Source of the DNA: Bradyrhizobium sp. DOA9
GTDB taxonomy: Bacteria; Pseudomonadota; Alphaproteobacteria; Rhizobiales; Xanthobacteraceae
Length of the DNA stretch: 64,000 nt
NCBI RefSeq assembly: GCF_000617845.2
Contig: NZ_DF820425.1
Location: forward strand, 4,577,725-4,641,724
Reading direction: 5' to 3'
Position 1 is the stretch's first letter. Each line of letters opens with the position of its first letter. The position numbers and the translations under genes are program-made. This document shows positions 9,103-18,088 of the stretch, in pieces. The notes under the pieces are model-generated. The model was not told the DNA's origin. It ran no database searches and worked only from the letters and a program-made list of their open reading frames with translations.

Positions 9103-9179
9103 CGACCGCCGGATCGTCAAATTGACGACCGCCGGATCGTCAAATTGACGACCGCCGGATCGTCAAATTGACGACCGGG
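9088..9179 (+). repeat. Four tandem 23-bp units, each with a 15-bp palindrome
   Basis: Units at 9088, 9111, 9134 and 9157 read GGATCGTCAAATTGACGACC plus GCC; the last differs only at its end. Each contains the perfect palindrome TCGTCAA-A-TTGACGA. The first unit overlaps the amidase stop codon. With 23-bp spacing the sites sit slightly over two helical turns apart. It may be a terminator-like array, or an operator array upstream of the PBP1A gene, whose ATG is 262 bp further on. Confidence 0.93.
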
Positions 9180-9440
9180 GGGACATCGAACTGAGCCGGT
9201 TTGTTCCCGTTGACCGGAAGGCCCTAGTTTGGCCACAGCGGACGCTTTATAGAAACCGGTAGAGGGTTCCGGAATCGGCGAGAATCCTGTTCGGCAAGCG
9301 TCTTTAGGTCCGGCCTTGATGTGATTGCGTAAGCCGGTGAATTCGCGACGTGAGGTTGGTGCCAGTTTTGGGGTGCCGCTTTTTGGGTCCACTTGGGGCT
9401 GATACTGGGCTGATCCAGGGTTTGAACGGATAAACAGATA

Positions 9441-11945
9441 ATGCGCTTGCTGGTGCGGTTCATGGGCTTCCTGTTCGCCGCGGGAACAGTGGTGTTCCTT
9501 GTCGGTGTCGGGGCCGTGGCAGGCCTGATCTGGCATTTCTCCAAGGACTTGCCGGACTACTCTCAGCTTCAGGATTACGAGCCGCCGGTGATGACGCGTG
9601 TGCACGCGGTCGACGGTTCGCTGGTCGGCGAATACGCCAAGGAGCGGCGGCTGTATCTGCCGATCCAGGCCGTGCCGAAGCTCGTCATCAACGCCTTCCT
9701 CGCGGCCGAGGACAAGAATTTCTACGAGCACGGCGGCATCGACTACACCGGCATGGCGCGCGCGGGCCTGCTCTATCTCCAGAACTACGGCTCCAACCGC
9801 CGTCCGCAGGGTGCGTCCACGATCACCCAGCAGGTCGCCAAGAACTTCCTGCTCACCAACGAGGTCTCCTTCGCCCGCAAGATCAAGGAAGCCTTGCTGG
9901 CGATGCGCATCGAGAAGACCTATTCGAAGGACAAGATCCTCGAGCTGTACCTCAACGAGATCTATCTCGGTCTCGGCGCCTACGGCATCGCGGCGGCCTC
10001 GCTGGTCTATTTCGACAAGTCGGTGAACGAGCTGACGGTGGCGGAAGCGTCGTATCTGGCGGCGCTGCCGAAGATGCCGGCGACGCTGCATCCGGTCCGC
10101 AACCGCGACCGCGCCATCGAGCGCCGCAATTACGTGATCGACCGCCTTGTGGAAAACGGCTGGATCAAGCAGGCCGACGCCGACAAGGCGCGCAAGGAGC
10201 CGCTCGCCGTCACCAGCCGTTCCAACGGCGCCCACACTTTCGCCGGCGAATATTTCGCCGAGGAAGTGCGCCGCGACATTTTCGAGCGCTACGGCGAGAA
10301 GAAGCTGTACGAGGGCGGCCTGTCGGTTCGCACCACGCTCGATCCGAAGATCCAGGTCATGGCGCGCAAGGCCATGGTCACCGGTCTCGTCAATTATGAC
10401 GAGCAGCAGGGTTATCGCGGCGCCATCAGCAAGCTCGACATTTCGGGCGACTGGGGCGTGAAGCTCGCCGAGATCAAGTCGCTGTCCGACATCTCGCCGT
10501 GGCGCATGGCGGTGGTGCTGGAGACCAGCGACCAGTCGGCGCGCATCGGCTTCCAGCCCAGCCGCGAGCTCGGCGGCGCCGTCAGCAAGCAGCGCGAGAC
10601 CGGCATTGTCACGGTCGACGGCGTGCGCTGGGCGCGGGCCGTGCAGGGCGGCACAAAGGGCAAGACGCCGACGGCGGTGTCGCAGGTGCTCCAGCCCGGC
10701 GACGTGATCTATGCCGATCCGCTCTACAAGGACGGCCACCCGGTCGAAGGCCAGTACCGGCTCCGCCAGATCCCGGAGGTCTCCGGCGCCATGGTGGTGA
10801 TGGATCCCTGGACCGGCCGCGTGCTCGCGATGGTCGGCGGCTTCTCGTTCGACCAGAGCCAGTTCAACCGCGCCACCCAGGCCTATCGGCAGCCCGGTTC
10901 GTCGTTCAAGCCGATCGTCTATTCGGCCGCGCTCGACAACGGCTACACGCCCTCGACCGTCGTGCTCGACGCGCCGATCGAGATCGACCAGGGCCAGGGT
11001 GCCGGCGTGTGGCGGCCTGAAAACTTCTCCTCCGGCAAATTCCAGGGACCGGTGACGCTGCGCAATGCGCTGCGGCAGTCGCTCAACACGGTGACGGTGC
11101 GCCTCGCGCAGGACATCGGCATGCCCTTGATCGGCGAATATGCCCGCCGCTTCGGCGTCTATGACGAGCTGCCGAACTATCTCTCCTACGCGCTCGGCGC
11201 CGGCGAGACGACGGCGATGCGCATGGTCACGGCGTATTCGATGCTCGCCAATGGCGGCCGCCGCGTGAAGCCGACGCTGATCGACCGTATCCAGGACCGT
11301 TACGGCCGCACCATCTTCAAGCACGACCAGCGCGAATGCCGCGGCTGCGATGCGCCGGGCGGCTGGAAGAACCAGCCCGAGCCGCAGCTGATCGACCGCC
11401 GCGAGCAGGTGCTGGATTCCATGACCGCCTATCAGATCACCGAGCTGATGGAAGGCGTGGTCCAGGCCGGCACCGCGACCGTGGTCAAGGAGGTCGGCAA
11501 GCCGGTCGCCGGCAAGACCGGCACCACCAACGAGGCCAAGGACGCCTGGTTCGTCGGCTTCTCGCCCGACGTCGCCGTCGCCATCTACATGGGCTACGAC
11601 AAGCCGCGTCCGCTCGGCAAAGGCAATGCCGCGACCGGTGGCCATCTGGCCGCTCCGATCGCGCGCGATTTCCTCAAGCTCGCGCTCGCCGACAAGCCCG
11701 CCGTTCCCTTCAAGGTGCCGGCCGGCATCAAGCTGGTCCGCGTCGTCGCCAAGACCGGCATGCGTGCCGGCCCCGGCGAGACCGGCGGGATCATCCTCGA
11801 AGCCTTCAAGCCGGGCACGGCGCCGCCGGATAATTACTCCGTCATCGGCGTTGCCGACGCCGACGGGCGCGGCGGCATGCCGGCTTCGCAACAGCAGCCG
11901 GATTCCGGTTTCCTCATGCGGCCGGGCACCGGCGGACTGTGGTAG
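9441..11945 (+). CDS. mrcA: Penicillin-binding protein 1A (bifunctional glycosyltransferase/transpeptidase)
   Basis: An 834-residue class A PBP of normal length for PBP1A. One N-terminal membrane anchor (residues about 3-33) is followed by a GT51 domain with the catalytic glutamate in AAEDKNFYEHGG, RPQGASTITQQVAKN and the KILELYLNEIYLG motif. An OB-like segment follows. The transpeptidase domain has the nucleophile motif SSFKP in RQPGSSFKPIVY, the SLN motif in LRQSLNTVTVRL, and KTGTT in VAGKTGTTNEAKDAWFVGF. It polymerises and cross-links peptidoglycan at the outer face of the inner membrane. It follows the amidase on the same strand after the palindrome array and precedes prfB. The symbol follows E. 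coli usage (ponA/mrcA). Confidence 0.93.
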   Translation: MRLLVRFMGFLFAAGTVVFLVGVGAVAGLIWHFSKDLPDYSQLQDYEPPVMTRVHAVDGSLVGEYAKERRLYLPIQAVPKLVINAFLAAEDKNFYEHGGIDYTGMARAGLLYLQNYGSNRRPQGASTITQQVAKNFLLTNEVSFARKIKEALLAMRIEKTYSKDKILELYLNEIYLGLGAYGIAAASLVYFDKSVNELTVAEASYLAALPKMPATLHPVRNRDRAIERRNYVIDRLVENGWIKQADADKARKEPLAVTSRSNGAHTFAGEYFAEEVRRDIFERYGEKKLYEGGLSVRTTLDPKIQVMARKAMVTGLVNYDEQQGYRGAISKLDISGDWGVKLAEIKSLSDISPWRMAVVLETSDQSARIGFQPSRELGGAVSKQRETGIVTVDGVRWARAVQGGTKGKTPTAVSQVLQPGDVIYADPLYKDGHPVEGQYRLRQIPEVSGAMVVMDPWTGRVLAMVGGFSFDQSQFNRATQAYRQPGSSFKPIVYSAALDNGYTPSTVVLDAPIEIDQGQGAGVWRPENFSSGKFQGPVTLRNALRQSLNTVTVRLAQDIGMPLIGEYARRFGVYDELPNYLSYALGAGETTAMRMVTAYSMLANGGRRVKPTLIDRIQDRYGRTIFKHDQRECRGCDAPGGWKNQPEPQLIDRREQVLDSMTAYQITELMEGVVQAGTATVVKEVGKPVAGKTGTTNEAKDAWFVGFSPDVAVAIYMGYDKPRPLGKGNAATGGHLAAPIARDFLKLALADKPAVPFKVPAGIKLVRVVAKTGMRAGPGETGGIILEAFKPGTAPPDNYSVIGVADADGRGGMPASQQQPDSGFLMRPGTGGLW

Positions 11946-12053
11946 GCCGCGGATAAGGCCGACGATCTCGGTTCGGACCGGTTGCGCTTTGCGGCCGCCG
12001 CCGCTACATCCCCTCTCGAACTGCACGCGGGATTCCGCAAGACAGAGAACAAC

Positions 12054-13185
<1,132 letters not shown>

Positions 13186-13187
13186 CC

Positions 13188-14069
13188 ATGCCGCGCGTCG
13201 CCTTCATCGGGCTTGGGCGGATGGGCCATGGCATGGCCGGCCGCTATCTCGATGCCGGCTTCACGGTGACGGTCTGGAATCGCAGCAAGGCAAAGGCCGC
13301 GGACCTGATCGCGCGCGGCGCGATCTGGGCGACCTCGCCGGAGGATGCCGCGATCGATGCCGACGCGGTCGTCACCATGGTCGCCGACGACGAGGCCTCG
13401 CGCGCGGTCTGGCTCGGGCCGCAAGGCGCGGCCAAGACGGCGAAATCAGGCACCATCGCGATCGAATGCTCCACCGTCTCCTATGACCATGCGCGCGAGA
13501 TGGGCCGCGAGCTCAATGCGCGCGGGCTGATCTACATCGACTGCCCCGTGACGGGATTGCCGGACGCGGCAGCGGCCGGCAAGCTGACGCTTCTGGTCGG
13601 CGCAGATAGCGCCGATCTCGAACGTGCGCGGCCTTATCTCGAACCGATCGGCTCGACCATCCGCCATTTCGGCGCGGTCGGCTCCGGCACGGTCTACAAG
13701 CTCATCAACAATCTCATGGGCGCGATCCAGATCGCCGGCCTCGCCGAGGGCCTTGCGATTGCCGAGCAGGCCGGGCTCGACATGAACCTGGTGCTGGAAT
13801 CGATTCTGTCAGGCGTCGCCGCAAGCCCGCAGGTTCAGCGTCACTCCAAGCGCATGGTCGCCCGCGATTTCAGCGGCGCGACGTTTACCGCAGCGCTGCG
13901 GCACAAGGATGCCGCCTACGCCGTGAAGCTCGCAGAAAGCCTCTTGGCCGCCAAGCCGCTGGTCGCGCGCGCCGCGGTCGAGGCCTACGCGCAGGCGAAA
14001 GCGGCGATGCCGGACGAGGATGAAGGGCGGTTGATCGAGCTGGTGTCGCGGCCGACGACGCAAGCGTAG
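13188..14069 (+). CDS. NAD(P)-dependent beta-hydroxyacid dehydrogenase (3-hydroxyisobutyrate dehydrogenase family)
   Basis: A 293-residue cytoplasmic oxidoreductase of the HIBADH/GLYR family. The N-terminal Rossmann motif is VAFIGLGRMGHGMAGRYLDAG. An Asn-Arg pair after strand 2 (VWNRSKAKA) suggests preference for NADP, though this is only suggestive. The substrate-binding segment CPVTGLPDAAAAGKLTLLVG is a family signature with GG replaced by GL. The catalytic lysine region is YKLINNLMGAIQIAGLAEGLA. It probably reduces or oxidises a small 3-hydroxy acid or aldehyde such as tartronate or succinic semialdehyde; the substrate is unassigned. It starts 2 bp after prfB and is very likely co-transcribed with it. 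Confidence 0.85.
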   Translation: MPRVAFIGLGRMGHGMAGRYLDAGFTVTVWNRSKAKAADLIARGAIWATSPEDAAIDADAVVTMVADDEASRAVWLGPQGAAKTAKSGTIAIECSTVSYDHAREMGRELNARGLIYIDCPVTGLPDAAAAGKLTLLVGADSADLERARPYLEPIGSTIRHFGAVGSGTVYKLINNLMGAIQIAGLAEGLAIAEQAGLDMNLVLESILSGVAASPQVQRHSKRMVARDFSGATFTAALRHKDAAYAVKLAESLLAAKPLVARAAVEAYAQAKAAMPDEDEGRLIELVSRPTTQA

Positions 14070-14155
14070 GACGTGTACTCATAAATTCAGCTTGGCGACT
14101 TTAAGCGGACGCCCTCAATCGTGAGAGCTGTACGGCTTGTGACCCACAGCGGACG

Positions 14156-14536
14156 TCACGTCCGCTTTCGCGTCGCCAACAGCTGGCGGATGTGGTTCAG
14201 CACGGGTCGATAATCCAGCCTTTTCGCGGCGTGCGGACCTTCCTCGCAAAGGTCCCCCGCGAGAGCGAGAACCTTCCCGATTGTGGCGCCCAGCATCGTC
14301 TTCACAGTCGGGTGGTTGCTCCGTATCCACGCAGAAAGCGCAAACCCCGAACCGGTGGGGCCGCCTACGTCAATCAAGGCAACGGCGATATCGTGTTCGC
14401 CGCTTTCGAGGCATTCACGCGCCTCGTCGTGCTGAGTTGCTTCCACCACGCGGTAGCCGCACTCGCGAAGGTACTCCGCGAGCGGATGGCGAACGAGAAC
14501 GTCTTGCTCGATGAGCAATACAGTTGCTGTTTGCAT
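14156..14536 (-). CDS. Single-domain response regulator (receiver only)
   Basis: A 126-residue stand-alone receiver domain with no output domain. The fold begins with TATVLLIEQDVLVRHPLAEYLRECGY. The expected phospho-acceptor is D56 in ALIDVGG, but the acidic pocket is altered (IEQD instead of EDE or DD), and the usual threonine and lysine of strands 4 and 5 are hard to place. Phosphorylation may therefore be weak. It lies 5 bp downstream of a second receiver-domain gene on the same strand, so the pair is probably one operon. No histidine kinase is nearby. Confidence 0.75.
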   Translation of the reverse strand: MQTATVLLIEQDVLVRHPLAEYLRECGYRVVEATQHDEARECLESGEHDIAVALIDVGGPTGSGFALSAWIRSNHPTVKTMLGATIGKVLALAGDLCEEGPHAAKRLDYRPVLNHIRQLLATRKRT

Positions 14537-14541
14537 GCTTG

Positions 14542-14952
14542 CTATAGCGCCGGGCCGAGCATCTCCGCGATCAATGTTGCGATCTGCTTGGGATCATAGG
14601 GCTTGCGGATGAACCTACCTACGCGGCTCGCTGCGCTCTCCAATTCAATGCTTCCAGAGGCAACGAGGATAAGCAGCATGGGTTGCATATCGTGTACCCT
14701 TTCAGCCAACTCGAGGCCGTCAAGGGTTCCCGGCATCCGGATGTCGGTTATAAGCGCGTCGATCCGCTCGCCAGATGAAATGTACTCCATCGCATCATCT
14801 GCGGTGCTCGCCTCAACAACCTCAAAGCCCGCGCCTCGAAGCTGCTCAGCTAGATCAAATCGGATGAACCATTCGTCCTCCACGAGCAAAACCCTCACGC
14901 GCTCGCTCTTCAGCTGCTCTTGGGGGACCATTGTTGCTCCTGGAACGCTCAT
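14542..14952 (-). CDS. Single-domain response regulator (receiver only)
   Basis: A receiver domain of about 136 residues with a complete acidic pocket (VLLVEDEWF), phospho-acceptor D70 in ALITDIRMPG, and the conserved lysine followed by proline near the end (FIRKPYDPKQI). There is no output domain, so it would act as a phosphate sink or through protein contacts, like CpdR or DivK-type regulators. I chose the Met at 14952; an upstream Met at 14985 adds 11 residues. The next gene downstream is another lone receiver. Confidence 0.8.
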   Translation of the reverse strand: MSVPGATMVPQEQLKSERVRVLLVEDEWFIRFDLAEQLRGAGFEVVEASTADDAMEYISSGERIDALITDIRMPGTLDGLELAERVHDMQPMLLILVASGSIELESAASRVGRFIRKPYDPKQIATLIAEMLGPAL

Positions 14953-15047
14953 CGGGCCAACCTCTGGAGTTGTGCTACGTTCCAAACCTTTGAGTTGATT
15001 GCTAATTATAAGCCGGAAGCATCACCGAAAAATATCCCATGTTAGGC

Positions 15048-15146
15048 AGCTCGTAGGATGGGTAGACCGCCAACGAAACCCATCACCTCCCTCCATATGC
15101 GACGGAGCATGATGGGTTTAGCAAGGGCTCAACCCATCCTACGCGC
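15048..15146. repeat. 99-bp nested inverted repeat, copy 1
   Basis: The outer arms are GTAGGATGGGT and ACCCATCCTAC; the inner arms are AAACCCATC and GATGGGTTT. A second copy in the same orientation lies at 15753-15851, and a diverged relative with the same architecture is at 45603-45695. Transcripts would form a long branched hairpin. It is a dispersed, possibly miniature mobile element. Confidence 0.88.
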
Positions 15147-15172
15147 AGCGGTCGGGAGTAGAGGTGAGTGCG

Positions 15173-15355
15173 CTAATCTGCTTTTTCAGGCGGGCTGGGA
15201 GCTGGCAGCCCATAGTCTTTTGCTCGCTTTGCAGCGAGCTTCCGGTATGCGCTAGCTTGTTGAAGCAGTTGGTCTTTGAAGGCAGAATCCGGCTCGCTCG
15301 CTGCCATTTTTTCGAGCTGAACTGCGCGCTCAAGATATTCCGTCAACAGCTTCAA
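15173..15355 (-). CDS. Small conserved-type hypothetical protein, helical
   Basis: About 60 residues ending LPAPSPPEKAD. The segment LTEYLERAVQLEKMAASEPD followed by KLAAKRAKDYGLP resembles a group of short helical proteins that are frequent in Bradyrhizobium genomes; the function is unknown. The frame stays open upstream to a possible ATG at 15553, but that 70-residue extension has no protein-like character and overlaps the neighbouring plus-strand gene. I prefer a TTG start near 15355 (or 15346). It lies between two copies of a 99-bp repeat. Confidence 0.5.
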   Translation of the reverse strand: MKLLTEYLERAVQLEKMAASEPDSAFKDQLLQQASAYRKLAAKRAKDYGLPAPSPPEKAD

Positions 15356-15527
15356 GGTGCAGCCCCACGAACGTTGAATTTTGCGGTACCTGTAATTTAG
15401 CACTCCAAGCCGGTTGACTGCCACTGCTTGAGGTAGCAAGGTACTTACATCATCGCCCGGCTCGTGGCTTCTTCGGTGACTGAGAGACCGTTGCGCTCCC
15501 GCCTTCTCTGACACCGGGTGCACTTTC

Positions 15528-15761
15528 ATGCCGATCTCGCGATTGATCTCCAATATTGAGCTTACCAGCGAACAGGCGCACGTTCTCGAATTGGCTTATC
15601 GCCAAGCTTTGCGCAAACTCCACCTAACCGACCGCGACGATCCCGTCTGTGCTTTGGTCGCTAAAAAGATGATCGACATCCATCAACGGGGCGTGACGAA
15701 TGCACTTGCGTTGGCGGAGCTAACCATCAAAGAAATCGGCTCACCAGAACAAAGCTCGTAG
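15528..15761 (+). CDS. Small hypothetical protein
   Basis: A 77-residue acidic helical protein (LTSEQAHVLELAYRQALRKL, then DDPVCALVAKKMIDIHQRGV). It has the pattern of short alphaproteobacterial proteins that usually occur as isolated genes of unknown function. Its stop codon lies just inside the left end of the second 99-bp repeat. An alternative start a few codons later, before IELTSEQ, is possible. Nothing in the context indicates a role. Confidence 0.6.
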   Translation: MPISRLISNIELTSEQAHVLELAYRQALRKLHLTDRDDPVCALVAKKMIDIHQRGVTNALALAELTIKEIGSPEQSS

Positions 15762-15851
15762 GATGGGTAGAGCGCCAGCGAACCCATCGCCCTCCCTCCG
15801 TATGCGAAGGAGCATGATGGGTTTCGCAAGGGCTCAACCCATCCTACGCGC
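15753..15851. repeat. 99-bp nested inverted repeat, copy 2
   Basis: A direct copy of the element at 15048-15146 with scattered substitutions. Outer arms GTAGGATGGGT / ACCCATCCTAC are conserved. Together the two copies bracket about 600 bp holding two small hypothetical genes. Confidence 0.88.
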
Positions 15852-15922
15852 TAGCTTGAGCATGGACACCTGGTTCAAGGCTGTGACATATTTGTTGCGC
15901 AACCTCCGAATGAGGCCGCTCG

Positions 15923-16231
15923 ATGGATCGCTTACCGTACGTTCTCATGGTCGCCACAGGAGCGATGCTTGGCGTTGTTCTGGTCACGTTTTTGATGGGG
16001 AGATCAGCTGGCGATATTCTCTATTCGGGAATTTCCACAGCCGCTATCTGGGCAGTTGTTCACGCTGGCTTCTTGCGCTGGAGAGGCCTGCCGCTCGACT
16101 TATCCTTGCGCGAGTATAATCGCCACTGCGATCCGGGGACAGGTGACAAACTGCGGGGAATGAAACGCACTCGTGACTATGGGGGGCCGGCTAACAAACA
16201 ATTGAAATCGGCAGCTTGCCCAATCGACTAA
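15923..16231 (+). CDS. Small membrane protein, hypothetical
   Basis: A 102-residue protein with two predicted membrane segments (YVLMVATGAMLGVVLVTFLM and ILYSGISTAAIWAVVHAGFL) and a basic C-terminal tail of about 50 residues (LREYNRHCDP, KRTRDYGG). I do not recognise the family. It sits in the AT-richer accessory stretch between a repeat element and another small membrane gene, whose likely start lies 11 bp beyond its stop codon. Confidence 0.45.
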   Translation: MDRLPYVLMVATGAMLGVVLVTFLMGRSAGDILYSGISTAAIWAVVHAGFLRWRGLPLDLSLREYNRHCDPGTGDKLRGMKRTRDYGGPANKQLKSAACPID

Positions 16232-16242
16232 GATGGCACTGC

Positions 16243-16533
16243 ATGACCGAGTCTCGCGAACCGAGAAGCGTGCGTCCTGACCCTCCACCCGAAGGGGTGG
16301 CACGATCCGACGTGAGCGGCGCCATCAGTCCGACACATGATCAACCGCTCATCGGATGGCAACCACCTCTAACAACAAAGTGGGAGCGAGCCATACTATG
16401 GGCCGCTATAGCTGCTAGCGTGCCCATTGGAGTTTATTTTAAAGGTTCGGCTTATCTCGGCGGGATGCTACTGGACGGTCTTGTGTTGGGGCCGTTCCTT
16501 TATCTGTGGTGTCGTTCTTCACGCAAGCAGTAA
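16243..16533 (+). CDS. Small membrane protein, hypothetical
   Basis: About 96 residues from Met 16243 (MTESREPRS). A Pro-rich, charged N-terminus of 45 residues precedes one or two hydrophobic segments (AILWAAIAASVPIGVYF and LGGMLLDGLVLGPFLYLW). The family is not recognised. The track continues nine codons upstream to 16216, but that would overlap the previous gene. With its neighbour it may form a pair of small membrane proteins. Confidence 0.45.
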   Translation: MTESREPRSVRPDPPPEGVARSDVSGAISPTHDQPLIGWQPPLTTKWERAILWAAIAASVPIGVYFKGSAYLGGMLLDGLVLGPFLYLWCRSSRKQ

Positions 16534-16666
16534 GCCGCCATCGCCTCTTTACTCCGACTCGCTTGTCGTGCCCTTCTCGGACCTCACGCAACGTCAGCCT
16601 CCACGCCGCTCATGGGAGATAAGCGGACGTAGCGGATCTTGTAGGTAGATTCGCTAACCATCGTTT

Positions 16667-16704
16667 GACTCGTCGGGCAAAACACCGGCAGAATGACATC
16701 ATCG
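16667..16704 (+). repeat. 38-bp direct repeat, copy 1
   Basis: It shares 34 of 38 bases with 18002-18039, including the core CGTCGGGCAAAACAC. The two copies bracket a two-gene unit (zinc-ribbon and SRAP), both genes of which are damaged. Confidence 0.85.
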
Positions 16705-16708
16705 GGCA

Positions 16709-17346
16709 CTAGGCGATCACGTCTTCCTTTTCAGCCCCTCGCGCCACGATTTTCAATATGTTGTCTCCAAGCGGCCGTTGCAACGCCTTGGCTTCATCCC
16801 AAGGCGCTCGCAGCCACACGTCCCATTCTTCCGCGCTCGTCAGGATCACCGGCATGGCCTTGGGATGGATCGGCTCAACGACTGCATTCGGGCTCGTCGT
16901 TAGAAATCCATAGACCTGATGTGGTCCCGGAACGGGCTTGGACTTCGTGCCGCGGTCGCCGTTGTAAGTAGTCCAGATGCCGGCGAACGCGTAAAGGGGG
17001 CGCGCCTCCGCAAGCGCAAACCAAACAACGTCCTTCTTTTTCGTCTCCGGGTTCGGCTCGGGCGCGTATTCGGCGAAGCTATTGGCGGGCACGAGGCAGC
17101 GGTGCTCGGGCTTGAGCCAGGCGCGCCAATGCGGCGACGAGGTATTGCGGATGTTCGTGACGGGCGGCCCGCCCTTGCTGGGCGGCGGCGGCATACCCCA
17201 ACGCATCATCACCAATTCGCGCTCACCGCCGGCGTCGCGAATGACGGGGGCCGGGTAATCTGGAAACACGCCCGGCATCGGCGGCAAGTTGCCCTCGTAG
17301 CGGCGGACGATACGGAACAGGTGGTGATCGAATACAGATTGCACAT
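16709..17346 (-). pseudogene. SOS-response-associated peptidase (SRAP/YedK-type), disrupted after residue 9
   Basis: SRAP proteins trap abasic sites in single-stranded DNA by a thiazolidine bond to the N-terminal cysteine exposed after Met removal. Here ATG at 17346 encodes MCNLYSITT and then leaves frame. The rest (LFRIVRRYEGNLPPMPGVFP to the end) continues in another frame and is intact, including NIRNTSSPHW (Asn), CLVPANSFAEYA (Glu) and IHPKAMPVIL (His). Restoring the frame needs 3n+1 bases; about 22 are missing relative to the usual family spacing. The catalytic Cys2 and the body of the protein can therefore no longer be made as one chain. The gene starts 15 bp after a zinc-ribbon gene on the same strand. 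The large open frame reaching 17791 is an artefact of the shift. Confidence 0.8.
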
Positions 17347-17361
17347 GAGTGGGATTTTCTC

Positions 17362-17774
17362 TTATCGCTCGCCCGGCCACCATGTCGAAGCTGGGTCGCT
17401 GGCTGAAATCTTTGTCGGTCTTAGCGCTACAAGCTCGCTGCGCTTGTACGGATAGCCGCGCACCTGCGAACAATCCTTGCAGCGCATGTGGCGTTCGAGC
17501 TCGTGGATCGGAGTCGTTTTCGGCCGCCGAATGATCTCGAGCGCTATCGTCTGATTTGTATCGCAGCCATGACAGCGAACCTCGAGGTATGGGTACCCTC
17601 CATTGATCGCATCGCCGATGGTCGGCGAGGGCTGCGCGGGTCCCTTGTACCGAACATCCGGCTGTTCCACGCCACGCAGGCGAGCTTGTCAGCTTCCTTG
17701 CGCGCCTCCCTGGCGCGCTCGGCTGCGATCTTGATCTGAGTGCCGAAGAGATATTGGCGCGACTTCGTGGACAT
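17362..17774 (-). pseudogene. Small zinc-ribbon protein, broken by a one-base contraction
   Basis: The N-terminal frame encodes MSTKSRQYLFGTQIKIAAER through ACVAWNSRMFGTR. The C-terminal frame encodes GPAQPSPTIGDAINGGYPYL, two CxxC pairs (CHGC and CKDC) and a RGYPYKR end. Inserting one G in the GGG run near 17650 would join them as MFGTRGPAQPSP in a protein of about 138 residues, the shape of a rhizobial zinc-ribbon family of unknown function. Without it only the C-terminal 102 residues can be made, from a GTG at 17670. The shift is either a real mutation or a homopolymer error. SRAP remnants follow 15 bp downstream. Confidence 0.7.
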
Positions 17775-18001
17775 GCGGCCATCAAAGGCATGAGCCGACA
17801 GGGTTTGGCAAATTATCGATTCCTGGTAGGCGAGGGAGCCGGCGAGCTACTGCCTCTCGTGGCTGTGGACAACAAGGCTGTCAGATGCTCACCAACTGTC
17901 GGCCGGTGCCTTTATGGACATTCGGTTGCCGGCTAGCCTCAGCCCGTCCAATCCCCTCTATGGTAGAAGCAAGCAGTCGCTTGCACGAGCCGATTGGCAT
18001 T

Positions 18002-18039
18002 GACCCGTCGGGCAAAACACTGGCAGAATAGCATCATCG
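18002..18039 (+). repeat. 38-bp direct repeat, copy 2
   Basis: The partner of 16667-16704, with four mismatches and the same orientation. A TTGAC shared at the left edge makes the similarity slightly longer. It could be a dispersed repeat or the scar of an inserted segment. Confidence 0.85.
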
Positions 18040-18056
18040 AGACGAGTTTGTTTTGC

Positions 18057-18088
18057 ACCCGCGCCGGTTTTTCCGCCGCGGGTTTTTT
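18057..18088 (+). terminator. Strong intrinsic terminator or attenuator
   Basis: ACCCGCG pairs with CGCGGGT and CGG with CCG around a TTTTT loop, with one C-C mismatch, followed directly by six T. It points along the plus strand although no plus-strand gene ends upstream, and lies 49 bp before the start of the next plus-strand gene. Confidence 0.75.

Noticed and set aside
9088..9179. Short tandem repeats as a possible CRISPR array
   Set aside because: The 23-bp units are directly adjacent with no variable spacers, each holds a palindrome, and no cas genes are near.
9117..12026. A 969-codon open frame antisense to the PBP1A gene
   Set aside because: It is a shadow of the high-GC codon pattern; the composition is Arg/His/Ala-rich with no family features, while PBP1A has full catalytic motifs.
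17362..17791. The SRAP frame extended to 17791 (360 residues)
   Set aside because: The first 150 residues are the shifted reading of the zinc-ribbon gene; the true SRAP start is MCNLY at 17346.
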